Positions 21,878 to 32,458 of a stretch of DNA of 64,000 bases are shown in pieces. How positions within the stretch are numbered: position 1 is the first letter of the stretch; each line of letters opens with the position of its first letter. A model generated the notes under the pieces. The model searched no databases. It was not told where the DNA came from and saw nothing but the letters and a program-made list of their open reading frames with translations. The translations under genes and the position numbers were made by a program. The DNA is from Nepenthes gracilis (Eukaryota > Streptophyta > Magnoliopsida > Caryophyllales > Nepenthaceae): the NCBI GenBank assembly GCA_033239525.1, contig BSYO01000008.1, positions 9,358,150 to 9,422,149 of the forward strand, written 5' to 3'.

Positions 21878-22840
21878 TCATAACTTGAGATATATGAAGC
21901 TAGGCTCGTTGGGTGGCAGAGAGAAGAAGTTGGTAAGGAATTCATTGTAAGTGAACTCTTTGTAAGGAGGATTTTCTTCGGATATCAACTATTTAATTGG
22001 ACCATATAACATTGGAGATGAAATTAGATCCGCAAAAAAGAATGTTACAAAAATTCCTGGTCCTAAATGATTAAAGAGCACTCTATGGTCCACGCTCCTA
22101 AACTTATCATTTGATATTATCTGCATGATTGAATAAAGGATCTATGAATTCAAATAGAAAAGTCTATCGTTATGGCAACATTAAGATAACATATTGAATT
22201 TGACCAAAACTAGTGCCAACCAACCCCGAAAGTCAATAAAAAAAAAAAAGCAACCCTTAACCAAAACGACCAATACTTGCACAAGTAATGACTCGAGCAA
22301 CCTAGTACTAAAGTAATACAAACCCAAATATAAGCTAGTGTTTGTAATTCAAACCCAATATATCTCAACTAACTAATAAGAAAGAAAATATATTAAAGTG
22401 CCATCTCTACTTAGACTTAAAAGGCAATTATAACTCATATAGTGACATAATATATCTAGAGGATACTTAAAAGGCAATTATAACTCATATGGTGACATAA
22501 TATATCTAGAGGATGTCTCCAATATTGACAACTAAAGCGCCGATAACAGGTTGCACGTTGACCCATTGATTTTGATGGAGCACTTGGAGGCCACCAACTT
22601 GATCTTGAAGGAGAAGAGTGAAGAAGGATGGATCCAAGTGGTTGCTTGCTCCTAAAGTCAATTCGGCTCAAGACTAGCAAATTAGTAGTGACACATCAAT
22701 GACCGCCCTCTTGTGCATTCCTTTGTTAATCTTAGATGGCCAGGGTGGAATCCCAGAGCTTCTAACAATTATTTTAATAATGTGTCACCTAATTTTATCA
22801 TATGCCTCATGTACTCCAATGCCACATCCCTATCATTTTC
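21878..22840 (-). pseudogene. 2-oxoglutarate/Fe(II) dioxygenase (ACC-oxidase homolog type), C-terminal exons, broken
   Basis: Exon 2 (about 22840 down to 22515) reads RDVALEYMRHMIKLGDTLL, LEALGFHPGHLRLTKECTRG and, after frame damage, [20 protein letters not shown] then [23 protein letters not shown]. The family's iron-binding H-x-D is preserved as HLD. Exon 3 starts after a TGCAG acceptor (22121-22125) with IISNDKFRSVDHRVLFNHLG, which contains the second iron-binding histidine region, then LYGPIK, ISEENPPYKEFTYNEFL and a stop at 21878-21880. This matches soluble plant dioxygenases called 1-aminocyclopropane-1-carboxylate oxidase homologs. Exon 1 is missing. A TAG replaces the expected CAG at the end of exon 2, the GT donor is lost, and another TAG interrupts exon 3. 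Confidence 0.85.
22416..22515. repeat. 50-bp tandem duplication in the dioxygenase intron
   Basis: Two nearly identical 50-bp copies start with ACTTAAAAGGCAATTATAAC (22416 and 22466) and end with TATATCTAGAGGAT. The duplication spans the mutated donor site of exon 2. Confidence 0.9.
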
Positions 22841-23469
22841 AAGAGTAGTGTTAGTTTGCTTTTTAAAATGTTACGGCCTTACCACCCATATACATATACA
22901 AATACATATATTTACATATGTATAGATCTGTATATGTACTACAGCTCCATTCATGTTTGGTTGGATAATAAATGTGGTCGGGGAAAATATATTTCTATAT
23001 ATCTGGATTGTCTTATATACTTTAGTTGAAAGGAAAATGAGATGGTGTTCATAATAATGGAATTTTATATCAATCATATAGTGTCTTTTGAAGGAATTAT
23101 GAAAACTTGATACTCTCATCCACTTAGTATAGTTTCATAATGACAAATTAACACTTTAGATATGAATAGAGCTTTCATAATAACCTATTTTAAGTAGTAA
23201 TTGTGAAGCCATTAATGCCATAATTGCTGCCTCGGCTAGTGCGTGGATCATGCACCTTGGTTGTGCTGTTGTCCATGGAAAATTGTGTATCCATATTTAT
23301 TTTTTGAAAGATTGCAAATCAAATATGGCTTTCCATGAGAAATTGTGGCATTCAATGATGGCTTTGATTACAGGAAGTTCTTGTCTTCATTGATTTCGTG
23401 ATTCATCTCATCTTGAAATCACCTATATTATCTAAATTGTATCTACTAGTAGAGGGATGTAGGCATTGA
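22841..23469. other. no gene seen
   Basis: Low-complexity DNA between the dioxygenase fragment and the next copia LTR. The dioxygenase exon 1 is not recognizable here. Confidence 0.5.
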
Positions 23470-23788
23470 AGAAGCACATTAGCCTGAGTGTAATGCATTC
23501 ACATTTATGTTCGCTGGCCAAAAGCTTTGAGTTTGTGTACAAGCTGTGTGTGTCTTTAGAATATCCAAAATATCCAAAGTGTTAGCTTAGTAAGGAGTGT
23601 TTGATTGAGCTCTTTTAGTGTCTCTAGAATTTGAAATTTGAGCGATTCTATCACTTGTACTACTTTGATAATATTAAAATTACTATCATCTTATTGCCAG
23701 TGGATATAACTTTTGCCCACTTTCCTTCTCTCTATAATTATCTTGTGTGTTTGAATTCTTAACCCAATTTCTCTACTACTTATATTAA
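23470..23788 (+). repeat. probable copia LTR of the fragment at 23817
   Basis: The region ends just before a primer-site-like sequence and shows the CCAGTGGATATA...CCCACTTTCC pattern often seen near the 3' end of copia LTRs. The left end is not defined and no partner is in the window. Confidence 0.4.
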
Positions 23789-23790
23789 AT

Positions 23791-23802
23791 TGGCACTAGA
23801 GA
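23791..23802 (+). promoter_or_regulatory. degenerate copia primer binding site
   Basis: TGGCACTAGAGA occupies the position of TGGTATCAGAGC, 15 bp before a gag start codon. Confidence 0.55.
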
Positions 23803-23816
23803 ATATTCAAATTGAA

Positions 23817-24215
23817 ATGCCATCAAGAATTTTGAATGTCACGTTCAAGTTGTAGAAGTTTGATGGTCATAATAATTTTAATTTATGACAAATCAAGATA
23901 AATAATTTGTTTATTCAATAACTATCCCACAAAGTGCTGAAACGTAGATTGGATAATGCCTTCATTTTAAATGAAGATTGGGAAGATCTAAATTCTCATG
24001 TCGTAGGGATCATTTGAGTACATGCAGTAGATGCTGCTTGTTACGATATTGCAAAAGGAAAGTAGATCGAGACTTTATGGGGCAAGTTATAGACTGTATA
24101 TGACAAAATTTCTCACAAACCGAATGTATTGAATTGGCTACTTTATACACTTGAAATGAAAGAAGATACATTAATTCGTGAATATCTAAACATTACAACA
24201 AGCTTTTTAACTTTT
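23817..24215 (+). pseudogene. copia gag N-terminal fragment
   Basis: ATG at 23817 opens MPSRILNVTFKL, stop, KFDGHNNFNL, stop, QIKINNLFIQ, a typical copia gag N-terminus (KFDG-x-NF-x-LWQIKM in intact relatives). The same frame continues with NEDWEDLNS, ETLWGKL and YTLEMKEDTLIREYLN. All six stops lie in one frame and mostly sit where single C-to-T or G-to-A changes explain them, for example Trp TGG to TGA and Gln CAA to TAA. The element is truncated after about 130 codons. Confidence 0.8.
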
Positions 24216-25182
24216 ATTATTAAATAAAAATTTAATATTTTAGAGATTAAAAAATATAAAAAAATTATGTATTGTATTTGTTATAGGTTAATTTTATAAT
24301 ATTAACATCTATTAAATATTTAATTTAATAATAAAAATAAATAATAATTATTTAGATAATTCTTTTAATTTTTTTAATATATCATCTGTTGGACTTTTTA
24401 TCCAACAAATGACATAAAAATATATTAAATATATCTCCCTAGAAATATATATCCACTCGAATCCTAATAGATGAGATGTTACTATGTTTACGCGAGTCTC
24501 TCTTAAATGCATCTAATATCAAAACAAGATGTTCGGTATAAAAGACTAATTTCTTTTTCTACAATTTTAAAAGTAATTAATATATAAACTTGTATTATAT
24601 ATAAATTTATTTTCATAATTTATAATTTTATATTATAGTAAAATAATAATTATTATTTTATTAAACTCCTATCGATAGCTACACATTCATGAAAACTCAG
24701 TGGATCATAAATTAAAAAAATATTACGACTTTTTTTTTTTTTTGGACTTCCTTTTAAAACTTAAAAATTTATAAAATAAAGAACAGATATTATATTAAAA
24801 TTTTATAATAATTAATATATTTTTATATTTATATTTTTATTTTTAAATAAATTTTAAGAGAACAGAACGTAACAGCAGTCTACAAATTAATGAATGACAA
24901 GGGCAAGCATGATATATCTTTATGTTTGACAAGTATCGCCAATGTGATAATATGAAAGTAGTATGGTATTATATGCAAGCCCTAAGATAGCGGCAACAAG
25001 GACAAAAATATTTTAATCGATCTAAATAGTCTGGATCAATTCAATTCAGAATCATAGATAATAATTTAACTTATATGAAATTTGATTTTAATTTAATTTT
25101 TATCTAAATTATGTTTTCAATTCAGTCATATTCAAATAACTTAAATTGAATTAAATAAATTTAACTCACAAATATATATATA
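24216..25182. other. very AT-rich DNA, no gene seen
   Basis: Mostly A/T with short repeats and a poly-T run near 24730. It may include remains of the element into which F inserted, but nothing can be identified. Confidence 0.5.
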
Positions 25183-25187
25183 CACAA

Positions 25188-25223
<36 letters not shown>

Positions 25224-25224
25224 T
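25183..25224. repeat. (CA)n and (TA)n compound microsatellite
   Basis: ACACACAAACACACACA repeats followed by CATATATATATATTA. Element F is inserted at its right edge; the TATTA end forms the target duplication. Confidence 0.9.
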
Positions 25225-25225
25225 A

Positions 25226-25603
25226 TGTTAGCAATTTATGTGGCATATACAACCACGAAAGCATAATAAAGGATCGTATACTAACTTTCCGCCATTTTCC
25301 TTGCTCTGTCTTTTGGGCTCTGAATTTGGATTAGTTTTGAGCTTTCAGGCACTACTTTCTCTCAATTGATGGTGTAATACAGAGAAGAAGATGCCCAGGG
25401 ACAAAACCAACTTCAATTATATAAGATAGTTCCATCAACTATCTCAAATTGGTATTACAAATGAGGAGATTAATGGAGATAATTAATGGATAATTAATAG
25501 CTAATTATGGACCACTAATGCTTCAGTTTCAAAGCAGCAACAGGTGAAGGAATTCCAGTAGCCTTCAGATAAAAACTATATATTGAAAATTGAAGCGTCA
25601 ATA
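25226..25603 (-). repeat. 3' LTR of element F
   Basis: Plus-strand ends are TGTTAGCAATTT and GAAGCGTCAATA. Collinear with 31116-31493. The element-sense start TATTGACGC carries a G-to-A change relative to TGTTGACGC in the other LTR. Confidence 0.95.
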
Positions 25604-25617
25604 TTCTCCCACTTGGT
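25604..25617 (-). promoter_or_regulatory. polypurine tract of element F
   Basis: The minus strand reads ACCAAGTGGGAGAA directly before the 3' LTR, the standard copia plus-strand primer. Confidence 0.8.
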
Positions 25618-25989
25618 CCATATTTTTTTATGTGATAATCAAACCCATCAATCCTCAATTTTAAGAAATAAATACATAAATCATAGCTATATGTCCTCTA
25701 ATAATGAGTAATATCTTCCATATATTACAATATATTACACTTCTCAAGACATATCCGTATTTGATAATATTACTTTATGAATAAACTTTATATTTATTTT
25801 TTGTCCAACAATTAATGACATTCTCAAATCAATCAATGTGTATACAAAATTTTAAGAAACATCACAATAAATAATTAGAAATTTTATTAAATATCATTGT
25901 CCATACAATGAAAATTATAAAATAGAACTTAGTCCCATTTCTATTACAAGATTCTTGAACATTAATTGTGGCATGCCCTTTGTCAAATG

Positions 25990-28900
25990 ATCAACGATCA
26001 TCAATTCAGTACTAATATGCTCAATAGCAATTTCCTTTCCTTTAATGCGCTCCTTTATGTCTAAAAATTAAATGTCGATATGTTTACTTCGACTACTAGT
26101 TTTATTATTTTTAGTCAGGAAAAATAGCAATGAATTATCGCAATATATCTTTAATGGCCTTGAGATGGAATCAACTACTCAAAGCCTAGATATGAAATTC
26201 GTCATCCATGCACCATGCTTGGTAGCCTCAAAATAAGCAACGAACTCGGCTTCCATAGTAAAAATAGTAATCAAGGTCTGCTTTGCACTCCGTCAGGATA
26301 CAACTCCACCGGCAAACATAAATATGTAACCAGATATTGATTTACGTGAATCAACACATTCAATGAAATTTGAATCAGAGTACCCCAATACTTCCCAATT
26401 GTCGGTCTGTTTATATGTAAGCATATAGTTTTTGGTACATTGGAGATACCTCATCACTTTCTTAGCAGCTTTCCAGTGTTCCATACCGGATTACTCTGAA
26501 ATCTTCCAAACATTTCAATTGTAAATGGGATGTCAGGTCTTGTACATACCTGAGCATATATCAAACTTCTAACAGTGGAAGCATATGAAATATTTTTCAT
26601 CTGTTCCCGTTCAACATTATTTTTTGGGTATTGACTCAAATTGAACCTATCATCCTTCATAATAGGTACTACACTTGGTGAACAATCTTTCATACGAAAT
26701 CTCTGTAAAACTTTATCGATATAAATCTCTTGAGACAAACCTAAAATACAACGTGGTCTGTCTCAATGTATCTTAATACCAATGACATAAGATACATCAC
26801 TCATATTTTTTATTTTAAATTTATCAGAGAGAAATTATTTTACCTCATACAGTGAACCCTTATCATTGGATGTAAGTAAAATATCATCCACATACAAAAT
26901 AAGAAAATAAATCTTACTCCCAATGACCTTTTAGTATATACATTGATCCAAAATATTCTTTTCAAAATCAAATGAAGAGATACCATCATCAAATTTTAAA
27001 TACCATTGATGGAAGGCTTGTTTTAATCCATATATGGATTTCTTAAGTTTGCATACCAATTGCTCACCATCACTGAAGGAGAATCATTTTGGTTATTTCA
27101 TATAAACATCTTCCTCTAGATCACCATTTTGAAATATTATTTTCACATCCGTTTGTAATAATTCCATATCAAAATGAGCAACCAATGTCAAAATAATACG
27201 AAAAGAATCATTTTTAGATATAGGAAAAAAAGTATCCGTGTAATCAATTCTCTCTTTTTGAGTATATCACTTAGTAACGAGTCTCACTTTATATCTTTCA
27301 ATATTGTCTCATGAGTCTTTCTTTGTCTTAAAGACCATTTACAACCTATAGCTTTCGCCCATTTAGGTAACTCAACAAGATTCCAAACTCCATTGTAACT
27401 CATAAAATTCATCTCTTCCTTCATAGTATTGTACCATAATTGTGACTCATTACAACTCACAACTTGTGAAAATATTTCAGGATCATCTTCGACTCCAATA
27501 TTGTAGTCAGACTCCTATAGATATATAATGAAGTCACTAGGAATTGCTGACTTTCTCATTCTATAAGACCTTCTCAATATTACATCATCATTCTCAATAG
27601 GAGCATATTGTACAACTATTTTAGATAAATCATGAATTTTATGGTTAACCGAAATATGTTCAACATTTTATAAAATGATATTAATTGGTTGTTCAACACC
27701 AATTTCATCTTGAGGGGTGTTGTGTACAACAATCAACTTATTATTTGAAGTGAAAAGTTGAGAAACCAAATAATTATTATCAAAAATTATATTTTTGGAT
27801 CGCTTTCTCCCACTCTTTAAGCTATTCTTAAGAAATTTTATATTTCTTGATTCCACAATTCTAGTGCTGTGAGATGGACAAGAAATTTGTATCCTTTGGA
27901 CAGTTCAGCATATCCAATGAAATATCCACTGATGGTCCTTCGATCCAACTTCTTATCATGTGAATTATAAACTCTTATTTCAGATGGGCATCCCCATATG
28001 CGTACATGTCGCAAACTCGGTTTCCAACCTTTCTATAGCTCAAAAGGAGTTTTTAAAACAGCTTTTGTTAGGACCTGATTTAATATACACACTACCGTTT
28101 TAAGAGTTTCACTCCATAAGAATTTTAAAAGATCGGAGTTGCTAAGCATACTCCTTACCATGTCCAATAATGTTCAATTTCTTCTTTCTACTATATCATT
28201 TTAGTCCGGAGAACCAGGTATAGTATATTGGGTAACAATCTCATATTCTTGAAGAAACCTTAATATTCTCTAGTATATCTACCATAATATTCTTCACCTC
28301 TATCTGATCTCATAATCTTAATTTATTTTTTATATTATTTTTTTTACTTCTACTTTAAATAATTTAAAAATATCTAAGGTTTCATTCTTATTATAAAATA
28401 AGTAAATATATATATCGTGAAAAATCGTCAATAAAGATGACGAAATATTTGGGTTGTATGAGTCAATGTTAGGACTATAAATATCTGTATGTATGATTTC
28501 TAATATGTCTGAACTCCTCTTGACATTTTTTTTAGTCTTGTTGGTCTGTTTTCCTTTAATATAGTCTACACAAGTCTCAAAGTTAGTAAAATCTAAAGTA
28601 CTAAGTATTTCATCATTTACTAATCTTTTAATTTTTTCAATGGAAATATGACCTAATTTTCTATGCCATAACATATATGAACATTCATCCATAACATATC
28701 GTTTAATACCAGTATTAATATGCACAGTATTGAAAGAGGCATTATTTTGTAAGTTCAAGTAATAAAGACTATCAGATAATATACCATTCCCAATAATATC
28801 AGACTTATAATATAAACTGAAAGATGAGTTTAAAAATATAATGGAATATCCAAAAGGTACAAGTCTTGAAACAGATATCAAATTTCTGAAGAAATTTGAA

Positions 28901-29110
28901 ATATAAAAGGTCTTTTCCAAATTCAAAATTAAACTGCATGTTCCAATGGCTTCCACATATAAAGGCATCTTATTTCTGGAGAAGATGCTTTGTTCACTGC
29001 CCACTGGCTTCCTTAGGTTTTGCAAGCCCTATAAGAAATTTAAAATATGGATTATAGAACTAGAATCAATCCACCATATGTTATTAGAAATATTAACCAT
29101 ATTAGATTTA
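25990..29110 (-). pseudogene. pol of element F: protease, integrase, RT, RNase H, broken
   Basis: From high to low coordinates: protease near 29080 (WWIDSSSIIHI; the active-site DSG is changed to DSS), then NLRKPVGSEQ and LISVSRLVPFGYS. The integrase zinc region near 28660 reads MLWHRKLGHISIEKIKRLV, then FETCVDYIKGKQTNK, then core remnants. RT lies near 26880-27200, with an intact YVDDI at 26880-26894. The RT C-terminus and RNase H lie at 26738-26100 (SQEIYIDKVLQRF, YASTVRSLIYA, ARPD-like TRPDI, GYSDSNF). The copia order is complete but interrupted by many stops. Confidence 0.9.
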
Positions 29111-29148
29111 TAACATACAAAAGAGAATAGATTACCGTTCTTCTCAAA

Positions 29149-29890
29149 CTAATTTTGGTATTTGACACAATCCTTCTTGACGTGTCTCTTCTTTTTATAG
29201 AAGAAGCACTTGGATTCCTTCTTGATATCTGATTGAGAAGGTATTTTACCTTTTTCATTCTTTTTGGCTTGAGTCTTAAATTTTTCTTCTTTAAACATAA
29301 ATGTGCTTTCACTTTGTTCCATCATGAGCCTTCCTTCCTCTTTAACACACATAGTTATAAGTTCATTGATCGACCATTTATCTTTATGTGTATTATAAGA
29401 GATTTTAAAAGGTCTATATTGTGGTGGAAGCGTGTTTAAAATATAATGTATAAGGAAAGATTTAGATATTTTTACCTTCAAATATTTCAATTGAGTCGCT
29501 ATATCCCTCATCTGCATAATGTGCTCACGCACATCCTTAATACTGGTGAGCCTTAGAGATGAAAACTTTATTATTATGGTGCTAGCAAGTGCTTTATCTG
29601 AAATTTCAAACTGTTTATCGATAGCCTTCAGTAGATTTCGTATTTTATTATACTGATCGATGGAACCACGAATACTAACAGAAATTTTAATCTTTATGAA
29701 CATTAGATTAAGGCGATTAGATCGCTCCCATCGTTCATAAAGAGTTACATCAATTGGAGTGCTGGTTATAATAAGAGTGGGTGGTTCGTCTTTCCTTATA
29801 GCATAATTTATATCCATCCACCCTAAATGAAGAAGAATTTTCTCCTTCCATAATCTATAGTTATCACCTTTTAATTCAAGAATTTTACAT
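29149..29890 (-). pseudogene. gag of element F
   Basis: The frame is open from about 29890, with KILELKGDNYRLWKEKILLH preceding MDINYAIRKDEPP at 29817. It continues with KALASTIIIKFSSLRLTS, VREHIMQMRDIATQLKYLKV, FLIHYILNTLPPQYRPFKIS and a C-terminal zinc-knuckle remnant CFFYKKKRHVKKDC, where the second cysteine and the glycine are lost. About 240 codons remain open, the longest intact gag frame in the window. It would form the particle shell. The true start is not certain, because no ATG with good context is seen upstream of the conserved block. Confidence 0.85.
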
Positions 29891-30474
29891 CTTATATCGA
29901 AAAGATTAACAGATTGAATAACTGTATAAAATTAAATAAATGCTTAACAAATAATAAATGAGGCTAATAAAATATACAGAATTATATTTTACCAATGTAA
30001 AACATACATTATGAATCAATTGACATAAAAAATTACATATGGACTAAATTTTTAATTTAAATAGATTCATGTCCATTTCATGATAAAACTATCAAATTAT
30101 ATTCCAATTCTTAATCTCTATGAGAAAATTAAGAAAAATAATTTGAATTTTATCCTAATTAATTAATTTAATATAATAAAATTTTCTGTAGGATAAATTT
30201 TATTATATTAAAAATAATTAGCCATAATTAATGTCCTTATACCATATGTGATAATAAAATATAATTTTATTAATTAAGGACGCTATGACCAATTCCTAAT
30301 TAATTAAATTATATAAATCAGTAGACATTATACACACACATATATATAATTATATTTTAATCTTTATATATAATAATGAATATAATTATATATATAAATA
30401 TACGTATATATATACATATATATATATATATACTGATATTGTATAAAGGAAAATAAACTCCCTTATTATCAACA

Positions 30475-30860
30475 AAGGCGCACGGCAGTGCAGCGGCAGA
30501 AGCCTTCGCCACTTCCCGCCGCGACCCGTGTTCGATTCCCGATTGCCGCGTGCGCATGCAGCATTTTTAGCCAATTTCTAGATGCTACAGTACTGGGCTT
30601 AGCGCGCATGTGGGCCACCATGCCTTCGGCCCAGGGCAGACACGCGGGAGTGGGACTGCTTCACAAACGGCCCATTTCTAGCCAATTTCTAAATGCTACA
30701 GTACTGGGCTTAGCGCGCATGTGGGCTGCTCACGCATGCAGGCCACCATGCCTTCGGCCCAGGGCAGACACGCGGGAGTGGGACTGCTTCACAAACGGCC
30801 CAAATTTTTTTATTAATACGAGCACTGTAGCAACGATTCAGAACGACGCCGTTTTGAGTC
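30475..30860 (+). mobile_element. tRNA-derived SINE-like insert
   Basis: GC-rich block inside AT-rich leader DNA. GTGTTCGATTCC at 30528-30539 matches the pol III B box (GGTTCGANNCC). About 40 bp upstream, CACGGCAGTGCAGCGG has the form of an A box. The body that follows is duplicated in tandem (30568-30803). No clear poly-A tail or target duplication was identified, so the right end is approximate. It is not a tRNA gene, since no cloverleaf or acceptor stem closes. Confidence 0.55.
30568..30803 (+). repeat. tandem duplication inside the SINE-like body
   Basis: Copies start at 30568 and 30679 with TAGCCAATTTCTAGATGCTA or its one-base variant and run to CACAAACGGCCC. They are nearly identical apart from a 17-bp insertion (TGCTCACGCATGCAGGC) in the second copy. 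Confidence 0.9.
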
Positions 30861-31093
30861 GTCGTCTACCTCCAGCCAGGCACGCCCAGACCCGTTTCAC
30901 CCAACTTCTAACCCAATGAAAAGTCATCCATTTTTACGCCAAAATTGATGAAAAATATATGAAAATGTCAGAAATCAAATTCTCCAATAATTTTCGGCAT
31001 TCGTTTTCACCGAATCTTCACAAAAGTAAAAACTTTAATAATTTTAAAAATCAGGTAAAAACTTAAAAATGCAGAACCAGCAAAGGCAGAGGC

Positions 31094-31115
31094 ATCAAAT
31101 TGCTCTAATACCAAA
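31094..31115 (-). promoter_or_regulatory. primer binding site of element F
   Basis: The minus strand reads TTTGGTATTAGAGCAATTTG directly after the 5' LTR. It is a one-base variant of the copia tRNA-Met site TGGTATCAGAGC. Confidence 0.85.
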
Positions 31116-31493
31116 TGTTAGCAATTTATATGGTATAAACAACTATGAAAGTGGAATAAAGGATCGCGTACCAACCTCCTACCATTTACCTTGCTCTATT
31201 TTTCGGGCTCTGAATTTGGATCAGTTTTGAGCTTTCAGGCACTACTTTCTCTCAATTGATGGTGTAATGTAGAGAAGAAGATACCCAGGGACAAAACCAA
31301 CTTCAATTATATAAGATAATTCAATCAACTATGTCAAATTGGCATTACAAATGAGGAGATTAATGAAGAAAATTAATGGATAATTATCAGCTAATCATGG
31401 ACCACTAATATTTCAGTTTCAAAGCAGTAACAGGTGAAGGAATTTCAGTAGCTTTCAGATGAAAACTGAATATTGAAAACTGAAGCGTCAACA
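31116..31493 (-). repeat. 5' LTR of element F
   Basis: Plus-strand ends TGTTAGCAATTT and GAAGCGTCAACA, followed by the TATTA duplication. A TATA-like CTTATATAATTG lies on the minus strand near 31305. Confidence 0.95.
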
Positions 31494-31498
31494 TATTA

Positions 31499-32440
31499 AA
31501 CTTAACTTATATTTTTTGTCATGTATATTTTTATTGTTTTTGTGACTCAAAATTTCATTAGATGTTGATTTTTTTTTTTTTAATCCATTTGTCATGTAAC
31601 ACCATAACATATTGAAATTCTTAAGAGATGTATATGAAAAGTCTTTCTTTTGTCATTAAGTTACTCAACTTTAGCTCAATTGCTTTCCGAATAATGCTTA
31701 TTTAGACCGAATTACATATGATCACTGGCAACATATTAGAGTAGAAAATATTAAGACATTTGGTATATAACATAGAAAAAAGGCAACAGAGACTATAAAT
31801 AGAGTCAATGAAGGATTCATGTGACTCATCCAGTAAAGAAGTAGAGATTTCATTCTCTCACTTCAAAATTGGTGAAATAAAAAACAAGTGGTATAAAATA
31901 TACACTATGATATAATTCTTGTTAAGAAGAACATGTGTCTTAACTCAAAATGCCATTGTAGTTGCTAAGCAAGTGCCTAACTTGAGTAATCATTTTGTTC
32001 GTCACTTTCACATGCTCAAAAAAATCTTGCTTCCTGCTTCCTACAAAAAGACATGATTTGTGGGACATCCATGTATGGTCTAGAGACCTCACCTTAGCAC
32101 TTAGATGGCAACACTTTATTATATCTATCAATATTAATTGATCTAAAAGTAATAAGGGACATAATATCTTATGTTTACTGCTGATTATGTGTTAAAAGTG
32201 ATCACTCTTATTAGTAAGCTGACCTACACTTGTTGACGTACTTGTATACTATTATGTGTGAACAATTGATAAATAACTTTTTATTTATTAAAAAAATATT
32301 TCAAAAAGATAAAATTAAGATTAATTAAAAATAAATTATAAAATTGCAACCCACATTACACTGACTTCTCACATATGCCTTAAAAGTATCTCCTACTATA
32401 GGCTTACTCAAGGGGTCCACAACTATTCAAGTTGTAGAAA
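31499..32440. other. region between F and the G pol, no gene assigned
   Basis: If element G is intact on this side, its 3' LTR should lie here, but no matching copy is seen elsewhere in the window. AT-rich, with a poly-T run at about 31570. Confidence 0.4.
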
Positions 32441-32458
32441 TGTATTTGAAAGTCACCC

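Larger units (their letters stand above)
29891..31093 (-). other. leader of element F with AT-rich DNA and a SINE-like insert
   Basis: The 1.2 kb between the primer site and gag is unusually long for copia. It contains a (TA)n-rich block at about 30340-30435 and the GC-rich SINE-like block at 30475-30860, which differs sharply in composition from its surroundings. Confidence 0.6.
25226..31493 (-). mobile_element. Element F: complete Ty1/copia retrotransposon, inactive
   Basis: Direct LTRs at 25226-25603 and 31116-31493 are flanked by the duplication TATTA (25221-25225 and 31494-31498). On the minus strand the order is 5' LTR, primer site, an unusually long leader (about 1.1 kb), gag, protease, integrase, RT, RNase H, polypurine tract, 3' LTR. 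By-eye comparison shows about 42 differences between the two 378-bp LTRs. Many in-frame stops occur in gag-pol. It contains a SINE-like insert in the leader (30475-30860). Confidence 0.93.

Noticed and set aside
30475..30560. Possible tRNA gene
   Set aside because: A and B boxes are present, but no acceptor stem closes and no anticodon arm is evident. SINE head is the better reading.
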